A DNA stretch of 24,090 nt from an uncultured Eubacteriales bacterium (GCA_902477055.1 CABSFY010000024.1:1-24090), one strand, 5' to 3'. Positions 8,550-17,433 are shown, counted from the stretch's first letter. Made by a program: numbers and translations. Notes: generated from the letters alone by a model not told the origin.

Positions 8550-11500
8550 TTACTCCTCTGCTTTAATGCCAAGCTGCTGCTCCATCTGGTTCAGGTCCAG
8601 ATGAAGAATCTTGGAAACACCCTGCTCCTGCATCGTCACACCGTAAAGCACATCGGCGGCCTCCATCGTGCCGCGGCGGTGCGTGATGACGATGAACTGC
8701 GTTTTGCCGGAAAAGCCGCGCAGATAGCCCGCGAAGCGCTCCACGTTCCGGTCATCCAGCGCCGCGTCGATCTCGTCGAGCATACAAAACGGAGTCGGAC
8801 GAACCTTCAAAATTGCAAAGTACAGCGCGATGGCGACAAACGCCTTTTCTCCGCCGGACAGGAGCGTAATGGTTTTGAGCTGCTTCCCCGGCGGCTGCAC
8901 CTTGATCTCGATGCCGCACGCGAGCGGCTGGCTCTCGTCCTCCAGCTCCAGCGAGGCCTTGCCGCCACCGAACATTTCGGTGAAGGTTTCGCCGAAATAT
9001 TGATTGATCTTCGCAAATTCCGTCGTAAAAATTTCGGTCATCTGCTTCGTGATATCGCCGATGATGCCCTCAAGGTCGCGCTTCGAGGTCAGTACATCGT
9101 CGCGCTGCTCGACCAGCGAGGTGTAGCGCTCGTTGACACGGGCAAATTCGTCGATCGCACCGAGATTCGGTGTGCCGAGAGCGGAAATTTTACGCTTCAA
9201 TTCTCCGCTGCGCTTCTGCGCTGCGGGGACACTCTCGATCTCGGCAGCCTCCGCCGGAGCAGTCGTGCGGGTCAGCTCGTAGCTCTCCCACAGGCGGTCG
9301 AGGATTTGCTTCTCCTCCTGCTCCGCGGAGTTCTTCCTTGCTTCCAGTCGGGCGCTTTCGCGCTCCATATTCAAAATCTCCCGACTCTTGCTCTGCGCAT
9401 CCTTCTCGGTGGCGGTCTTTCGCGCCTCGACCTGCATCCGCTCGGCCAGTGCCTGCTTCAGCGCCTCGCGACGGGACTGCACGGTGCCGTTCTGCTGTTC
9501 CAGCTCCGCCTCGCGCTGCGCGATATCGGCCAGCAGGCGGTCGTTTTCCTGTGCATAGGTTTCCAGCAGCTTCAGCTTCTGCTCCCGGTCGCCGCGCATG
9601 GCAAGCTCCAGCCCGCGCAGCCGTCCGATGGAGTCAACGGCGGTCGTCCGCTCGGCCTCCAAAGCGGCGATCTGCATCCGGATGGCCGTCATGCGTTCGC
9701 TCAGCCGCGTCGATTGCTCCGCGGCGACGCTCTGGCCGTCAGAAACCGTTGCAAGCTCCTGCTCGGCGGCGGTGATCTGCCGTTCCAGCGCTGCGATCTG
9801 CTCCGTCAGAGTATCGCGGCGGGCGATATCGTCCCCGCGGCGCTGCTCCAAAGCCTCCAGCTCGCGCTGCGAGCCGTTGATTGCGTCAGTGATCGCGTCG
9901 GCCAGAACGGAGAACTGCTTCCACTCGCCTTCCAAACGCAGTGTTTCGTCCTGCGCGGCACGCAGGCGCGTTTCCTCCACGCCCAGCTCATACGTGACCT
10001 CTGCCGTCAGGCGCTCGGCCTCGGCGAGGTCCGTACGCAGCTTGTCCAACTGCGTCTGCGTCTGCTGCTGCTGCGTCCGCAGGCGCTCCAGCTCATTGGT
10101 GCGCGAGAGGATGCCGGCGCTGCGGGAGACGGAACCGCCCGTCATCGCGCCGCCCGCATTAAGAACCTGTCCGTCCAGCGTGACCAGACGGAAGCGGTGA
10201 CCGTAGCGATTGGCGATGGCAATGGCGGCGTCCATATCCTGCGCAATCACGGTCTTACCGAGCAGATTGGACAGGATCTCCTGATACGCCGGATCGCAGG
10301 AAACCAGCTCCGACGCAATGCCGACAAAGCCCCGGCAGGCTTCGAGGCCGCGCTCGTCAAGCCGCTTGCCGCGGATGACGTTCAGCGGCAGGAAGGTCGC
10401 GCGGCCGGAATCCGACCGCTTCAGATATTGAATGGCAGCCTTGGCCGCCTGCTCGTCGCTCACGACGATCTGCTGCATGGCGCTGCCAAGGGCTATTTCG
10501 ATGGCGACGGTATAAGCATCATCCGTGCGAATCAGGGTGGAAACCGGGCCGTGGATGCCGCGCAGGGCGCGGTTTTTCTCCTGCATTACGACGCGGACTG
10601 CCTTGGAAAAGCCCTCGTATTCGCGCTGCATTTCCTCAAACAGCTTCCGGCGGGAGGTCAGGGTCTGCAAGGCGACCTCCGCCTCGGTCACACGCTTTTT
10701 CAGCCCGTCGCGCCGTTCGGCGCGGGTCGATTCCCGCAGGCGGTAGCCCGCGATCGTGTTCTGCGCGGCGGTGACCTCCTCCCGCGCGTCCTCCAACGCC
10801 TTTGCGCTGCGGTCGCGGTTGGAAATGGCCTCCTCCTGCCGCTGGGCCGCGCCGGAGCAGTCGGTCATGACCTGTTCACGGCGCTCGTCGGTCCGTTCGA
10901 TGGACTCCTCCGCTGCCGTCAGGTCCGACCGTTTGCCGGAAAGGGCCGTGCGCAGGCGTTCCTGCTCGTTACGAACATCCAGATAACGCCGCGTCATGCC
11001 CTCGGCGGAATCGGCCAGCCGTCTGCCCTCCGTCTCGGCCTCGGTACGCTGCGCGGTAAGCAACTGCGTTTCCTGCGCGATGGCGGCGATGCGGGCCTCG
11101 AGCGCTGCGATCTGCTCGCCGATGCCGCCGCTGCGGCTATCCTGCTCGGCAAGCTCGCTTTTTACACGCGAAATATTGGCGCGGCAGTTTTCGTCGTTCG
11201 TGCGCAGGACGGCGAGCTGGCTGGCCATCGACTGCGACAGTGCCTCGGCCTGATTGATCTCCTCGCGGAGCTGGTCGGTCTGCATATCACGGTTGTGCAA
11301 ATCAAACGTCAAGGTTTCCGACGTGACATAGAGCTGATCGAGCGCATCGTGCTCCTGCTGTAGGATAAAGGCTGCCGAGCGGTAGTCCTCCTCGGCCTTA
11401 CGCGCCGTCGCGCTGAGCTTATCCAGCGAGCGCAGCCAGAGCGCAATTTCAAGCCCCTTATATTCCTCACGGTATTCCAGATATTTTTTTGCCTTCTCCG

Positions 11501-12125
11501 CCTGCTCCCGCAGCGGCTCTACCTGCAGCTCCAGCTCGGAGATGCGGTCGCCGATACGCAGGAGATTGTCCTCGGTGTTGGCCAGACGGCGCTCGGTTTC
11601 CTCCTTGCGGTGCCGGTATTTGGAAATACCCGCCGCTTCCTCGAAGATCTCGCGCCGGTCCGTGCTTTTCAGCGACAGAATTTCGTCAATGCGCCCCTGA
11701 CTGATGTTGGAATAGCCCTCGCGGCCGAGGCCGGTGTCCATGAACAGCTCATGAATGTCCTTGAGGCGGACGGATTGTTTATTTATATAGTATTCACTCT
11801 CGCCGGAGCGGTAATACCGGCGGGTAATCATCAGCTCGTCGGCGTCGTAGCGGATGGCGCGGTCGGTATTATCCAGCACCAGCGTCGCCTCGGCAAAGCC
11901 GACCTGCGTGCGCTTGACCGTACCGCCGAAAATAACGTCCTCCATCTTCTGGCCGCGCAGGGAACGGGAATTCTGCTCGCCCACGACCCAGCGGATGGCG
12001 TCGGAGATATTCGATTTGCCGCTGCCGTTCGGCCCAACGATCGCCGTGATGTCGTGGCCGAAGGAAACGACGGTCTTATCAGCAAAGGATTTGAAGCCTT
12101 GAATCTCCAGCTCTTTCAGATGCAT
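8550..12125 (-). CDS. smc: Chromosome condensation protein SMC
   Basis: 1191 residues, typical for bacterial SMC. SMC with ScpA/ScpB loads near the origin and extrudes DNA loops. The N-terminal ATPase half has [18 protein letters not shown] and Walker [10 protein letters not shown] (residues 31-39). Two long Glu/Arg/Gln/Ala-rich coiled coils flank a hinge at about residues 515-690, which includes [10 protein letters not shown] and GGAMTGGSV. The C-terminal half carries the signature [14 protein letters not shown] (about residue 1085) and Walker [15 protein letters not shown]. The ATG has GGGAG about 10 nt upstream. It is the first gene of the long minus-strand operon; rnc, its frequent neighbour, is not next to it here. 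Confidence 0.97.
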   Translation of the reverse strand: MHLKELEIQGFKSFADKTVVSFGHDITAIVGPNGSGKSNISDAIRWVVGEQNSRSLRGQKMEDVIFGGTVKRTQVGFAEATLVLDNTDRAIRYDADELMITRRYYRSGESEYYINKQSVRLKDIHELFMDTGLGREGYSNISQGRIDEILSLKSTDRREIFEEAAGISKYRHRKEETERRLANTEDNLLRIGDRISELELQVEPLREQAEKAKKYLEYREEYKGLEIALWLRSLDKLSATARKAEEDYRSAAFILQQEHDALDQLYVTSETLTFDLHNRDMQTDQLREEINQAEALSQSMASQLAVLRTNDENCRANISRVKSELAEQDSRSGGIGEQIAALEARIAAIAQETQLLTAQRTEAETEGRRLADSAEGMTRRYLDVRNEQERLRTALSGKRSDLTAAEESIERTDERREQVMTDCSGAAQRQEEAISNRDRSAKALEDAREEVTAAQNTIAGYRLRESTRAERRDGLKKRVTEAEVALQTLTSRRKLFEEMQREYEGFSKAVRVVMQEKNRALRGIHGPVSTLIRTDDAYTVAIEIALGSAMQQIVVSDEQAAKAAIQYLKRSDSGRATFLPLNVIRGKRLDERGLEACRGFVGIASELVSCDPAYQEILSNLLGKTVIAQDMDAAIAIANRYGHRFRLVTLDGQVLNAGGAMTGGSVSRSAGILSRTNELERLRTQQQQTQTQLDKLRTDLAEAERLTAEVTYELGVEETRLRAAQDETLRLEGEWKQFSVLADAITDAINGSQRELEALEQRRGDDIARRDTLTEQIAALERQITAAEQELATVSDGQSVAAEQSTRLSERMTAIRMQIAALEAERTTAVDSIGRLRGLELAMRGDREQKLKLLETYAQENDRLLADIAQREAELEQQNGTVQSRREALKQALAERMQVEARKTATEKDAQSKSREILNMERESARLEARKNSAEQEEKQILDRLWESYELTRTTAPAEAAEIESVPAAQKRSGELKRKISALGTPNLGAIDEFARVNERYTSLVEQRDDVLTSKRDLEGIIGDITKQMTEIFTTEFAKINQYFGETFTEMFGGGKASLELEDESQPLACGIEIKVQPPGKQLKTITLLSGGEKAFVAIALYFAILKVRPTPFCMLDEIDAALDDRNVERFAGYLRGFSGKTQFIVITHRRGTMEAADVLYGVTMQEQGVSKILHLDLNQMEQQLGIKAEE

Positions 12126-12159
12126 CTGTACAATACTCCCATTGTATTTTCAATAAAGG

Positions 12160-12188
12160 AGTTTACCACATATTGTGTCAAAAAGCAA
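12160..12188 (-). promoter_or_regulatory. Probable promoter of the smc-ftsY-...-leuS operon
   Basis: Minus-strand TTGCTT (12183-12188) and TAAACT (12160-12165) are separated by 17 nt, with a TGTGG sequence just before the -10 box. An alternative pairing uses TTGACA (12176-12181) with TTTATT 18 nt away. The leader before smc would be about 28 nt. Confidence 0.5.
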
Positions 12189-12277
12189 GCAAATTCCGTG
12201 TTTTCGGCCGCGCGGGTAAAAAAACGCTGTCGAAACCGCCCGCCGCAGCATACACTGGTGCGAAGGGAGGCGGTAGC

Positions 12278-13006
12278 ATGGCACGCTATGTGGATAAATT
12301 CGGCGGAAGCTCGGTCGCCGACGCAGGGCGGCTGTATGCTGCGGCGCGGAAGCTGGCAGCGGCGCGGCGGGAGGGCCACGAGGTCGTCGGCGTACTTTCG
12401 GCGCAGGCCGGAGCGACGGATGCGCTGCTGGCGCGGGCGCGGGAGATCGACCCGGACTGCGGCGGACGGGAGCTGGACGCACTGCTGGCTACAGGGGAGC
12501 TTTGCAGCGTCAGCCTGTGCGCAATGGCGCTGCGGCGGCTGGGCGCTCCCGCCGTCGGTCTTTCCGGCTGGCAGGCGGGGCTGCTGACCGACGGGCAGCA
12601 TGGCAGCAGCCGCGTCCTGTGCCTGACCAACGACCGCATCGAACGCGAGCTGCAAGCAGGAAACATTGTTTTGGTTGCGGGCTTTCAGGGCGTGGACGAG
12701 GGCGGCGACGTGACCACGCTCGGCCGGGGCGGCTCGGACACGACGGCAGTCGCGCTGGCGGCATTTTTGCACGCCGACCGGTGCAGGATTTATACGGACG
12801 TGGACGGCGTTTACGACAGGGACCCGCGCAAATACCCGGGCGCGGTCAAATTTGAAACGCTGACGTACAACAAAATGCTGACCCTCGCCCGCAGCGGTGC
12901 AAAGGTTCTCCACGACCGCTGTGTCGAGCTGGCAAAGCAGTATAACGTCCCCATCGAGGTCCGCTCCAGCTTCCGCGACGCACCAGGGACGCTTGTGTAC
13001 GGATAA
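12278..13006 (+). CDS. Aspartokinase catalytic domain, ACT regulatory domain absent
   Basis: 242 residues from the ATG at 12278 (GGGAGG about 7 nt upstream). The amino-acid-kinase fold of aspartokinase is clear: [10 protein letters not shown] at the N-terminus (Lys7), [98 protein letters not shown] and [17 protein letters not shown]. The protein stops right where LysC-type enzymes continue into two ACT domains (usual length about 400 or more), so the lysine/threonine feedback domain is missing. It is followed at once by a terminator and preceded by a promoter region shared divergently with smc, so it is probably a complete single gene. It could also be a kinase for another small acid of the same fold, but aspartate kinase is the best match. 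Confidence 0.85.
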   Translation: MARYVDKFGGSSVADAGRLYAAARKLAAARREGHEVVGVLSAQAGATDALLARAREIDPDCGGRELDALLATGELCSVSLCAMALRRLGAPAVGLSGWQAGLLTDGQHGSSRVLCLTNDRIERELQAGNIVLVAGFQGVDEGGDVTTLGRGGSDTTAVALAAFLHADRCRIYTDVDGVYDRDPRKYPGAVKFETLTYNKMLTLARSGAKVLHDRCVELAKQYNVPIEVRSSFRDAPGTLVYG

Positions 13007-13031
13007 AACGTGCAGAGCGGAACTGCCGACG

Positions 13032-13066
13032 GCGGCGGGGTTCGGAAGCCCCGCCGCGCATTTTTT
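13032..13066 (+). terminator. Rho-independent terminator after the aspartokinase gene
   Basis: A 9-bp GC stem (GCGGCGGGG / CCCCGCCGC) around an 8-nt loop is followed three bases later by six T residues. It separates the aspartokinase gene from the ribosomal-protein operon. Confidence 0.85.
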
Positions 13067-13128
13067 GTCGCTTCTTCCCTGCCGCGCCGTGAGATGATTT
13101 TATTGGGGAACAGAAAATGTCCGAAAAA

Positions 13129-13144
13129 TGCGGAAAAATCCGCA
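13129..13144. promoter_or_regulatory. Palindrome upstream of the rpmG promoter
   Basis: TGCGGA and TCCGCA are inverted around AAAA, ending 9 nt before the -35 box, in an A-tract-rich stretch. It could be an operator or part of an UP-like element. Its function is unknown. Confidence 0.3.
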
Positions 13145-13153
13145 AATTTGGGA

Positions 13154-13182
13154 TTGACGCGGGATTGAATTTATGCTAGAAT
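13154..13182 (+). promoter_or_regulatory. Sigma-A promoter of the rpmG-secE-nusG-rplK-rplA operon
   Basis: TTGACG (13154-13159) and TAGAAT (13177-13182) are 17 nt apart. Transcription would begin near 13189, giving a leader of about 130 nt before rpmG. Confidence 0.8.
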
Positions 13183-13187
13183 AGTCG

Positions 13188-13282
13188 CACCTGCGAAAAA
13201 TGGGCTTTATTTTTGCGCCCATTTTTCACCTGCGGAGGCATTGGGTAGTTTCGGTGCCGACTAAATTTTTTGATAGCCGCAG
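13188..13282 (+). promoter_or_regulatory. Structured leader of the rpmG operon
   Basis: A 10-bp hairpin (AAAAATGGGC / GCCCATTTTT, 13196-13226) sits at the very 5' end of the transcript. It is bracketed by the direct repeat CACCTGCG (13188-13195 and 13227-13234). CTGCGG (13230-13235) can pair with CCGCAG (13277-13282), enclosing the palindrome TCGGTGCCGA (13251-13260). This looks like a control element or a stability structure, but no known leader is recognised. Confidence 0.4.
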
Positions 13283-13320
13283 ACATACAGGGAGGCAAAA
13301 TTTTAAGGAGGTGCCGAACA

Positions 13321-13470
13321 ATGCGAGTAAAGATCACCCTTCGCTGCAATGAGTGCAAGCAGAGAAACTACAACACCATGAAGAACAAGAAGAATGATCC
13401 CGACCGTCTGGAAATGAAGAAGTATTGCAGGTTCTGCAGAAAGCATACCGTTCATACCGAAACGAAGTAA
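13321..13470 (+). CDS. rpmG: 50S ribosomal protein L33
   Basis: 49 residues starting [17 protein letters not shown], with [16 protein letters not shown] at the end. Four cysteines in two CxxC pairs (CNEC, CRFC) mark the zinc-binding form of L33. The ATG at 13321 has AAGGAGG 7 nt upstream; an upstream in-frame ATG has no such site and would add an atypical extension. L33 lies near the E site of the 50S subunit. It is the first gene of an operon with secE, nusG, rplK and rplA, a classic arrangement. Confidence 0.95.
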   Translation: MRVKITLRCNECKQRNYNTMKNKKNDPDRLEMKKYCRFCRKHTVHTETK

Positions 13471-13488
13471 GCGAAAGGATGAAAAACA

Positions 13489-13722
13489 ATGGCAGAAGTT
13501 AACAAGAAGCCCAATTTCTTCGTCCGTACCGGCAGACGCTTCTCCAAATGGTTCCGCGAGATGCGCAGCGAGCTGAAGAAGGTCGTTTGGCCAAGCGGCA
13601 AGCAGCTTCTCAACAACACGCTGGTCGTCCTTGCCTCGGTTCTGGTCGTCGGCATCATCGTTTGCGTGTTTGACTGGCTGGCCGGCGGCGGTATGTCGCT
13701 GCTGCGCGGGTTGTTCAGCTGA
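13489..13722 (+). CDS. secE: Preprotein translocase subunit SecE
   Basis: 77 residues. A cytoplasmic amphipathic helix (FFVRTGRRFSKWFREMRSELKKVVWPSGKQ, with the hallmark ELKKVVWPS) is followed by one membrane helix (NTLVVLASVLVVGIIVCVFDWL). SecE clamps SecY in the membrane channel. GAAAGGATG lies upstream of the ATG. It is between rpmG and nusG as expected. Confidence 0.95.
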   Translation: MAEVNKKPNFFVRTGRRFSKWFREMRSELKKVVWPSGKQLLNNTLVVLASVLVVGIIVCVFDWLAGGGMSLLRGLFS

Positions 13723-13728
13723 TTCGCT

Positions 13729-14256
13729 ATGGCAGAAGCAGCAAAGTGGTATGTTGTGCATACCTACTCCGGATACGAAAACACCGTTAAAATGACCATC
13801 GAAAAGTCGGTCGAAACCCGCCAGCTGCAGGATATCATTCATCAGGTTTCCATCCCGATGGAAACCGTCACCGAGATCACCGACAACGGCCCGAAAACCT
13901 ACGACCGCAAGGTGTTCCCCGGCTATGTCCTGGTGAAGATGGTAATGACGGACGACGCGTGGTACATCATCAAGAATGTCCGCGGCGTTACCGGATTCGT
14001 TACCTCCGGCAGCAATAAGCCCACCCCCCTGACGGAGGATGAGGTTTACCAGCTCGGCGTCGAAAAGCGCGAGATCGTCGTTGGCTACAAGCTCGGCGAT
14101 ACCGTGACGATCGTAGACGGCCCGCTCAACGGCTTTAACGGCGTTGTCGATCTGCTGGACATCGAAAAGAACAAGGTTCGCGTGACAGTTTCCATGTTCG
14201 GACGCGAGACCCCGGTCGAGCTGGAGCTTGACCAGGTGGAAGCCGTCGAGGAATAA
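13729..14256 (+). CDS. nusG: Transcription termination/antitermination factor NusG
   Basis: 175 residues. The NGN domain (KWYVVHTYSGYENTVKMTIEKSVE, VFPGYVLVKMVMTDDAWYIIKNVRGVTGFV) is followed by a KOW domain (LGDTVTIVDGPLNGFNGVVDLLDIEKNKVRVTVSMFGRETPVELELDQV). NusG binds RNA polymerase and ribosomal S10. The start codon lies 6 nt after the secE stop without a clear ribosome binding site, so it is likely translated by coupling to secE. Confidence 0.96.
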   Translation: MAEAAKWYVVHTYSGYENTVKMTIEKSVETRQLQDIIHQVSIPMETVTEITDNGPKTYDRKVFPGYVLVKMVMTDDAWYIIKNVRGVTGFVTSGSNKPTPLTEDEVYQLGVEKREIVVGYKLGDTVTIVDGPLNGFNGVVDLLDIEKNKVRVTVSMFGRETPVELELDQVEAVEE

Positions 14257-14268
14257 AAACCGTCACAA

Positions 14269-14316
14269 GTGGGAGGGGTTTTCCCCCGCCAAGGATACGC
14301 TCCGGCGTATTACCAC
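14269..14316 (+). promoter_or_regulatory. L1-binding-like leader element before rplK
   Basis: GTGGGAGG (14269-14276) and TACCAC (14311-14316) can pair through GTGG/CCAC and enclose two small hairpins (GGGG-TTTT-CCCC and ATACGC-TCCG-GCGTAT). The GTGGGAGG...TACCAC pair resembles the L1 stalk of 23S rRNA (GGUGGGAG...UACCACC), the site bound by ribosomal protein L1. L1 is a known translational repressor of its own operon. Confidence 0.6.
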
Positions 14317-14339
14317 ATTTCTTATGGAGGTGCTAATCA

Positions 14340-14765
14340 ATGGCACAGAAAGTTACTGGTTATATTAAGCTTCAGATTCCGGCTGCGAAAGCAACCGCTT
14401 CGCCCCCTGTCGGCCCGGCTCTCGGCCAGCATGGCGTCAACATCGCACAGTTTATCAAGGAATTTAACGAGCGCACCAAGGATCAGGCCGGCTTTAAGAT
14501 CCCCGTCGTGATCACGGTCTACTCCGATCGCAGCTTCTCCTTCATCACCAAGACCCCCCCGACCCCGACCCTGATTCTCAAGGCGATCGGTCTGGACAAG
14601 GGTTCCGGCGTTCCCAACAAGACCAAGGTCGGTACCATCACCACCGCACAGGTCCGCGAGATCGCCGAGCGCAAGATGCCCGACCTCACCGCCGCCACCA
14701 TCGAGGCCGCGATGAGCCAGGTTGCCGGCACCTGCCGCTCCATGGGCATCACCGTTGTTGACTAA
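14340..14765 (+). CDS. rplK: 50S ribosomal protein L11
   Basis: 141 residues, the standard length. The N-terminal [20 protein letters not shown] leads into [22 protein letters not shown]; the C-terminal rRNA-binding domain contains [27 protein letters not shown] and [22 protein letters not shown]11 forms the stalk base, binds the GTPase-associated centre, and is needed for RelA-type stringent signalling. A TATGGAGG site lies just upstream of the ATG. An L1-like control element precedes it. Confidence 0.97.
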   Translation: MAQKVTGYIKLQIPAAKATASPPVGPALGQHGVNIAQFIKEFNERTKDQAGFKIPVVITVYSDRSFSFITKTPPTPTLILKAIGLDKGSGVPNKTKVGTITTAQVREIAERKMPDLTAATIEAAMSQVAGTCRSMGITVVD

Positions 14766-14775
14766 TCAAGCTGCC

Positions 14776-14827
14776 GAGGTCGAAGGACCTCAATATGTGG
14801 GAGGATTTTCATTTCCGCATTTACCAC
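14776..14827 (+). promoter_or_regulatory. Second L1-binding-like element, before rplA
   Basis: GTGGGAGG (14797-14804) and TACCAC (14822-14827) form a compact version of the same element: GTGG/CCAC outer stem, a GA bulge, then GG/CC with a short loop. A hairpin GAGGT/ACCTC (14776-14791) stands just ahead of it. It ends 3 nt before the AAGGAGG site of rplA, so binding of L1 could block rplA translation directly. Confidence 0.6.
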
Positions 14828-14845
14828 TTTAAGGAGGATTTAACA

Positions 14846-15535
14846 TTGTTTAGAGGTAAGAAATATAAGGACAGCGCGAAGCAGATCGACCGCTCCGTGC
14901 AGTACGAAGCAGCAGACGCTCTGGCACTGGTTGTCAAGACCGCCTCTGCAAAGTTCGACGAAACCGTCGAGCTCCATCTCAAGCTCGGCGTTGACTCCCG
15001 TCACGCCGACCAGCAGGTTCGCGGCGCCATCGTTCTTCCGAACGGCACCGGCAAGACCCGCAAGGTTCTCGTGTTCGCCAAGGACGCAAAGGTTGACGAG
15101 GCTCTGGCAGCCGGCGCCGACTACGTTGGCGGCATGGACATGGTTGAAAAGATCACCAAGGAAAACTGGTTCGATTTTGACGTCGTCGTTGCCTCTCCCG
15201 ATATGATGGGCATCGTCGGCCGTCTTGGTAAGGTTCTCGGCCCGAAGGGCCTGATGCCCTCCCCCAAGGCCGGCACCGTGACCCCCAACGTCGCGCAGGC
15301 CGTCAAGGAAGTCAAGGCCGGTAAGATCGAATACCGTCTGGACAAGACCAACATCATCCACTGCCCCATCGGCAAGGTTTCCTTCGGTGCGGACAAGCTC
15401 AAGGAAAACTTCGACGCTCTGGTCGGCGCTGTCATCAAGGCAAAGCCCGCCGCTGCAAAGGGTCAGTATATCCGCTCCTGCGTCGTCGCCTCCACCATGG
15501 GCCCCGGCGTCAAGGTCAGCGCTGCAAAGCTGTAA
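14846..15535 (+). CDS. rplA: 50S ribosomal protein L1
   Basis: 229 residues from a TTG start at 14846, preceded by AAGGAGG about 9 nt upstream; the product then begins [17 protein letters not shown], as in the family. An upstream in-frame ATG lies inside the control element and lacks a ribosome binding site. Motifs include [72 protein letters not shown] and [23 protein letters not shown]1 binds the mobile L1 stalk of 23S rRNA and also represses its own mRNA. The operon ends here; rplJ and rplL do not follow. Confidence 0.95.
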   Translation: MFRGKKYKDSAKQIDRSVQYEAADALALVVKTASAKFDETVELHLKLGVDSRHADQQVRGAIVLPNGTGKTRKVLVFAKDAKVDEALAAGADYVGGMDMVEKITKENWFDFDVVVASPDMMGIVGRLGKVLGPKGLMPSPKAGTVTPNVAQAVKEVKAGKIEYRLDKTNIIHCPIGKVSFGADKLKENFDALVGAVIKAKPAAAKGQYIRSCVVASTMGPGVKVSAAKL

Positions 15536-15548
15536 TGCAATAGCATCA

Positions 15549-15578
15549 CGAGCCGCTTTTGTAAGCGGCTCGTTTTTT
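15549..15578 (+). terminator. Rho-independent terminator after rplA
   Basis: A perfect 10-bp stem (CGAGCCGCTT / AAGCGGCTCG) with a TTGT loop is followed by six T residues, 13 nt after the rplA stop codon. It ends the rpmG-to-rplA operon. Confidence 0.93.
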
Positions 15579-15647
15579 ATGTGCAAAAAAGATTTGAAGA
15601 GCCAAGGCGCTGCGGCTCAGAGGGCTGGCCGATCGTCCCGTCCATGA

Positions 15648-15680
15648 CAAAAAGGGCATGAGGAACGAACCTCATGCCCT
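15648..15680 (-). terminator. Rho-independent terminator after the SipW-type gene
   Basis: Minus strand: an 11-bp stem (AGGGCATGAGG / CCTCATGCCCT) with a 6-nt loop, then five T residues. It lies 15 nt beyond the stop codon and faces the rplA terminator, so the two convergent units are insulated. Confidence 0.9.
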
Positions 15681-15694
15681 CTTCGCAAGGAAAA

Positions 15695-17347
15695 TTACTT
15701 GATTGCGGTCAGGTTGGTGGCCTCGGCGACGGTGGCTTCCTTCTTCATGCACTTGGTAACATCGGTGCTGTTGAACTTGTTGCCGGACGAGGTGATCTTG
15801 GTGTTGACATCGAAGGCCGTCACGCCGGAATAGCCGATGTAGGGTGCCTTGATGTCGTTGTCGTTGATGGTATAGGTAACGTCAGCGTTCGTTGCTGCGT
15901 TATGGAACCAGAACGCGTTGCCTGCGTTCACGTCCACGGTGTTGCCGTTCACAACAAAGGACTTGCCGTCCGTAAGCTGGATCGCACCGCGATCAGCTTC
16001 ACTGCAATTGCTCTTAATAACGTTGTTGGTGACAATGAAATCAGCGGTTGCACGTTGCAGATTGATGCCGCGGGTATAGTTGTTGAACTTGTTGTTGTCG
16101 AGCGTGATCGTGCCTCCCAAGCCCTGCGACATAAAGGCATACTGCACATTTGCGGGGGCGTTGAAGGTGCAGTTCTTGATCGTCATTTCGACATCGAAGT
16201 TCTGATAGCTGTAGAGCTTGCCGTTGAACGTGCAGCCGTCGAATTCGTATACCGTCGGGTAAAGGGTACACTGATAGGTCGCGGAGGGCATATCGGTAAT
16301 GCCGTTAAAGGTGATACCCTTGCACTTGAACGCCGTGTTGCAGCTATCCTCAACATTCCACCAGTTATATGGCAGCGCGAAGGAGCCGTTCACTGCGCTC
16401 AGGTCCAGCGCGGCGGTACTGTTACCTGCGACAATATCGATTTCCGTGATGTGTCTGCCTGCGCCGAAGCGGTTTGCTGCACGGCCAAAGGAGAACATCC
16501 GGCTTTCGGTGACGACCTGATTGCCGTAGATCGTCCAAGTTATCTTGCCGCCATCGGTAAAGAAGGCGTTGAAGTCAGCCTCACTCAGCGGCTGTTCCGC
16601 GAGGCCGCTGTTTTCGAGCAGCATTGCCTTGACGGCTTCATACGCGTCCTGCAGGGTGTCATAGGATTCTGCGACACCCGCGATACCGCCGACGACAACG
16701 CCCTGCTTCAATTCGCTCGCAGCAGCATCTGCGTCGTAGGTGTTGCGTTCGCTGTCGTATTCGTAGGTATATTGCGTCGCGACGACCTTGATGCCAAGGC
16801 CGGTGAGGGTCTTGCCCTGATATTCGTTGCCTGCGGTTTCCTTCATGTGGCCGGAGATGGTGATGAGGCCAGTCGTTCCAACGGCTTCCTTTTCGGCATC
16901 GATCGGAGTGGCTCCCTTCGGAATCAGAACGCCTTCCCAGCCTTCGAGCTTCGTTGCCTCGGCTTCGCCGATCTTCACGGTAAAGTCGATGGCATCGAGC
17001 AGCTCGGTGTCGCCCTCAACGCCGTTGACGGTGAGCTTGTACTTGAGGGCCAAATTGCCCTTGTTGACGAGCTGGAACTGGTCAAGATGGAACGTTGCGC
17101 CCGGCTCCCAGAGAATGTCGGTTCCGTTGTTGGCATTGCGGAAGTAGAGCGTCTTGCCGTCAAGCGAGTTTGTGCCCTCCTTGTCCACGATGTCGATGTC
17201 CAGCGTGCCGGATTGAATGGTGTTCACAGCCGTCGAGGCCGTGTCCGTGAACCACGCGAAGGTAGTCCCGATGAGCATTACGAAGCAAAGCACGATGGAA
17301 CACACGCTCAGCAGCAACGCCCGTTTTGTCGATTTGTTGGTTTTCAT
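15695..17347 (-). CDS. SipW-dependent signal peptide protein with TasA-like N-terminus and beta-helix-like C-terminus
   Basis: 550 residues with AAAAGGAGG upstream of the ATG. The N-terminus (KSTKRALLLSVCSIVLCFV then GTTFAWFTDTAS, residues 6-38) is the SipW-type signal seen in TasA/camelysin proteins, cleaved by the special signal peptidase SipW. The following TasA-like part (about 40-190) has NTIQSGTLDIDI, WEPGATFHLDQFQLVNKGNLALKYKL and GLIT-type strands. From about residue 300 there are repeated short strands rich in Asn, Thr, Val and Ile (ITFNGITDMP, CTFNGKLYSYQNF, NCTFNAPANV, ITLDNNKFNN, FIVTNNVIKS, FVVNGNTVDV), which look like a right-handed parallel beta-helix. It is probably secreted or surface-bound, possibly a matrix or glycan-interacting protein. 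No SipW peptidase is in the window. The beta-helix part is inferred from strand periodicity, not from a catalytic motif. Confidence 0.75.
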   Translation of the reverse strand: MKTNKSTKRALLLSVCSIVLCFVMLIGTTFAWFTDTASTAVNTIQSGTLDIDIVDKEGTNSLDGKTLYFRNANNGTDILWEPGATFHLDQFQLVNKGNLALKYKLTVNGVEGDTELLDAIDFTVKIGEAEATKLEGWEGVLIPKGATPIDAEKEAVGTTGLITISGHMKETAGNEYQGKTLTGLGIKVVATQYTYEYDSERNTYDADAAASELKQGVVVGGIAGVAESYDTLQDAYEAVKAMLLENSGLAEQPLSEADFNAFFTDGGKITWTIYGNQVVTESRMFSFGRAANRFGAGRHITEIDIVAGNSTAALDLSAVNGSFALPYNWWNVEDSCNTAFKCKGITFNGITDMPSATYQCTLYPTVYEFDGCTFNGKLYSYQNFDVEMTIKNCTFNAPANVQYAFMSQGLGGTITLDNNKFNNYTRGINLQRATADFIVTNNVIKSNCSEADRGAIQLTDGKSFVVNGNTVDVNAGNAFWFHNAATNADVTYTINDNDIKAPYIGYSGVTAFDVNTKITSSGNKFNSTDVTKCMKKEATVAEATNLTAIK

Positions 17348-17385
17348 TTGGTTTTACGTCCTCCTTTTAGAATATGATGATGATG

Positions 17386-17414
17386 TATGTAAACACGGCA
17401 AGTATTCCGTTCAA
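17386..17414 (-). promoter_or_regulatory. Probable promoter of the SipW-type gene
   Basis: Minus-strand TTGAAC (17409-17414) and TACATA (17386-17391) are exactly 17 nt apart, placing a start about 32 nt before the start codon. The -10 box is imperfect. Confidence 0.45.
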
Positions 17415-17433
17415 TTGAATCAACCTCCGAGTC

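Noticed and set aside
13067..13320. tRNA gene near secE
   Set aside because: A tRNA often lies near secE, but no cloverleaf, T-loop GTTCGA or CCA end is present here.
14795..14845. ATG start for rplA at 14795
   Set aside because: It lies within the L1-like control element, has no ribosome binding site, and would add 17 residues unlike any L1. The TTG at 14846 gives the family N-terminus.
15674..17377. Plus-strand open frame (567 codons) across the SipW-type gene
   Set aside because: The minus-strand frame has a signal peptide, a ribosome binding site, a promoter and a terminator. The plus-strand frame has none of these and starts inside the terminator hairpin.
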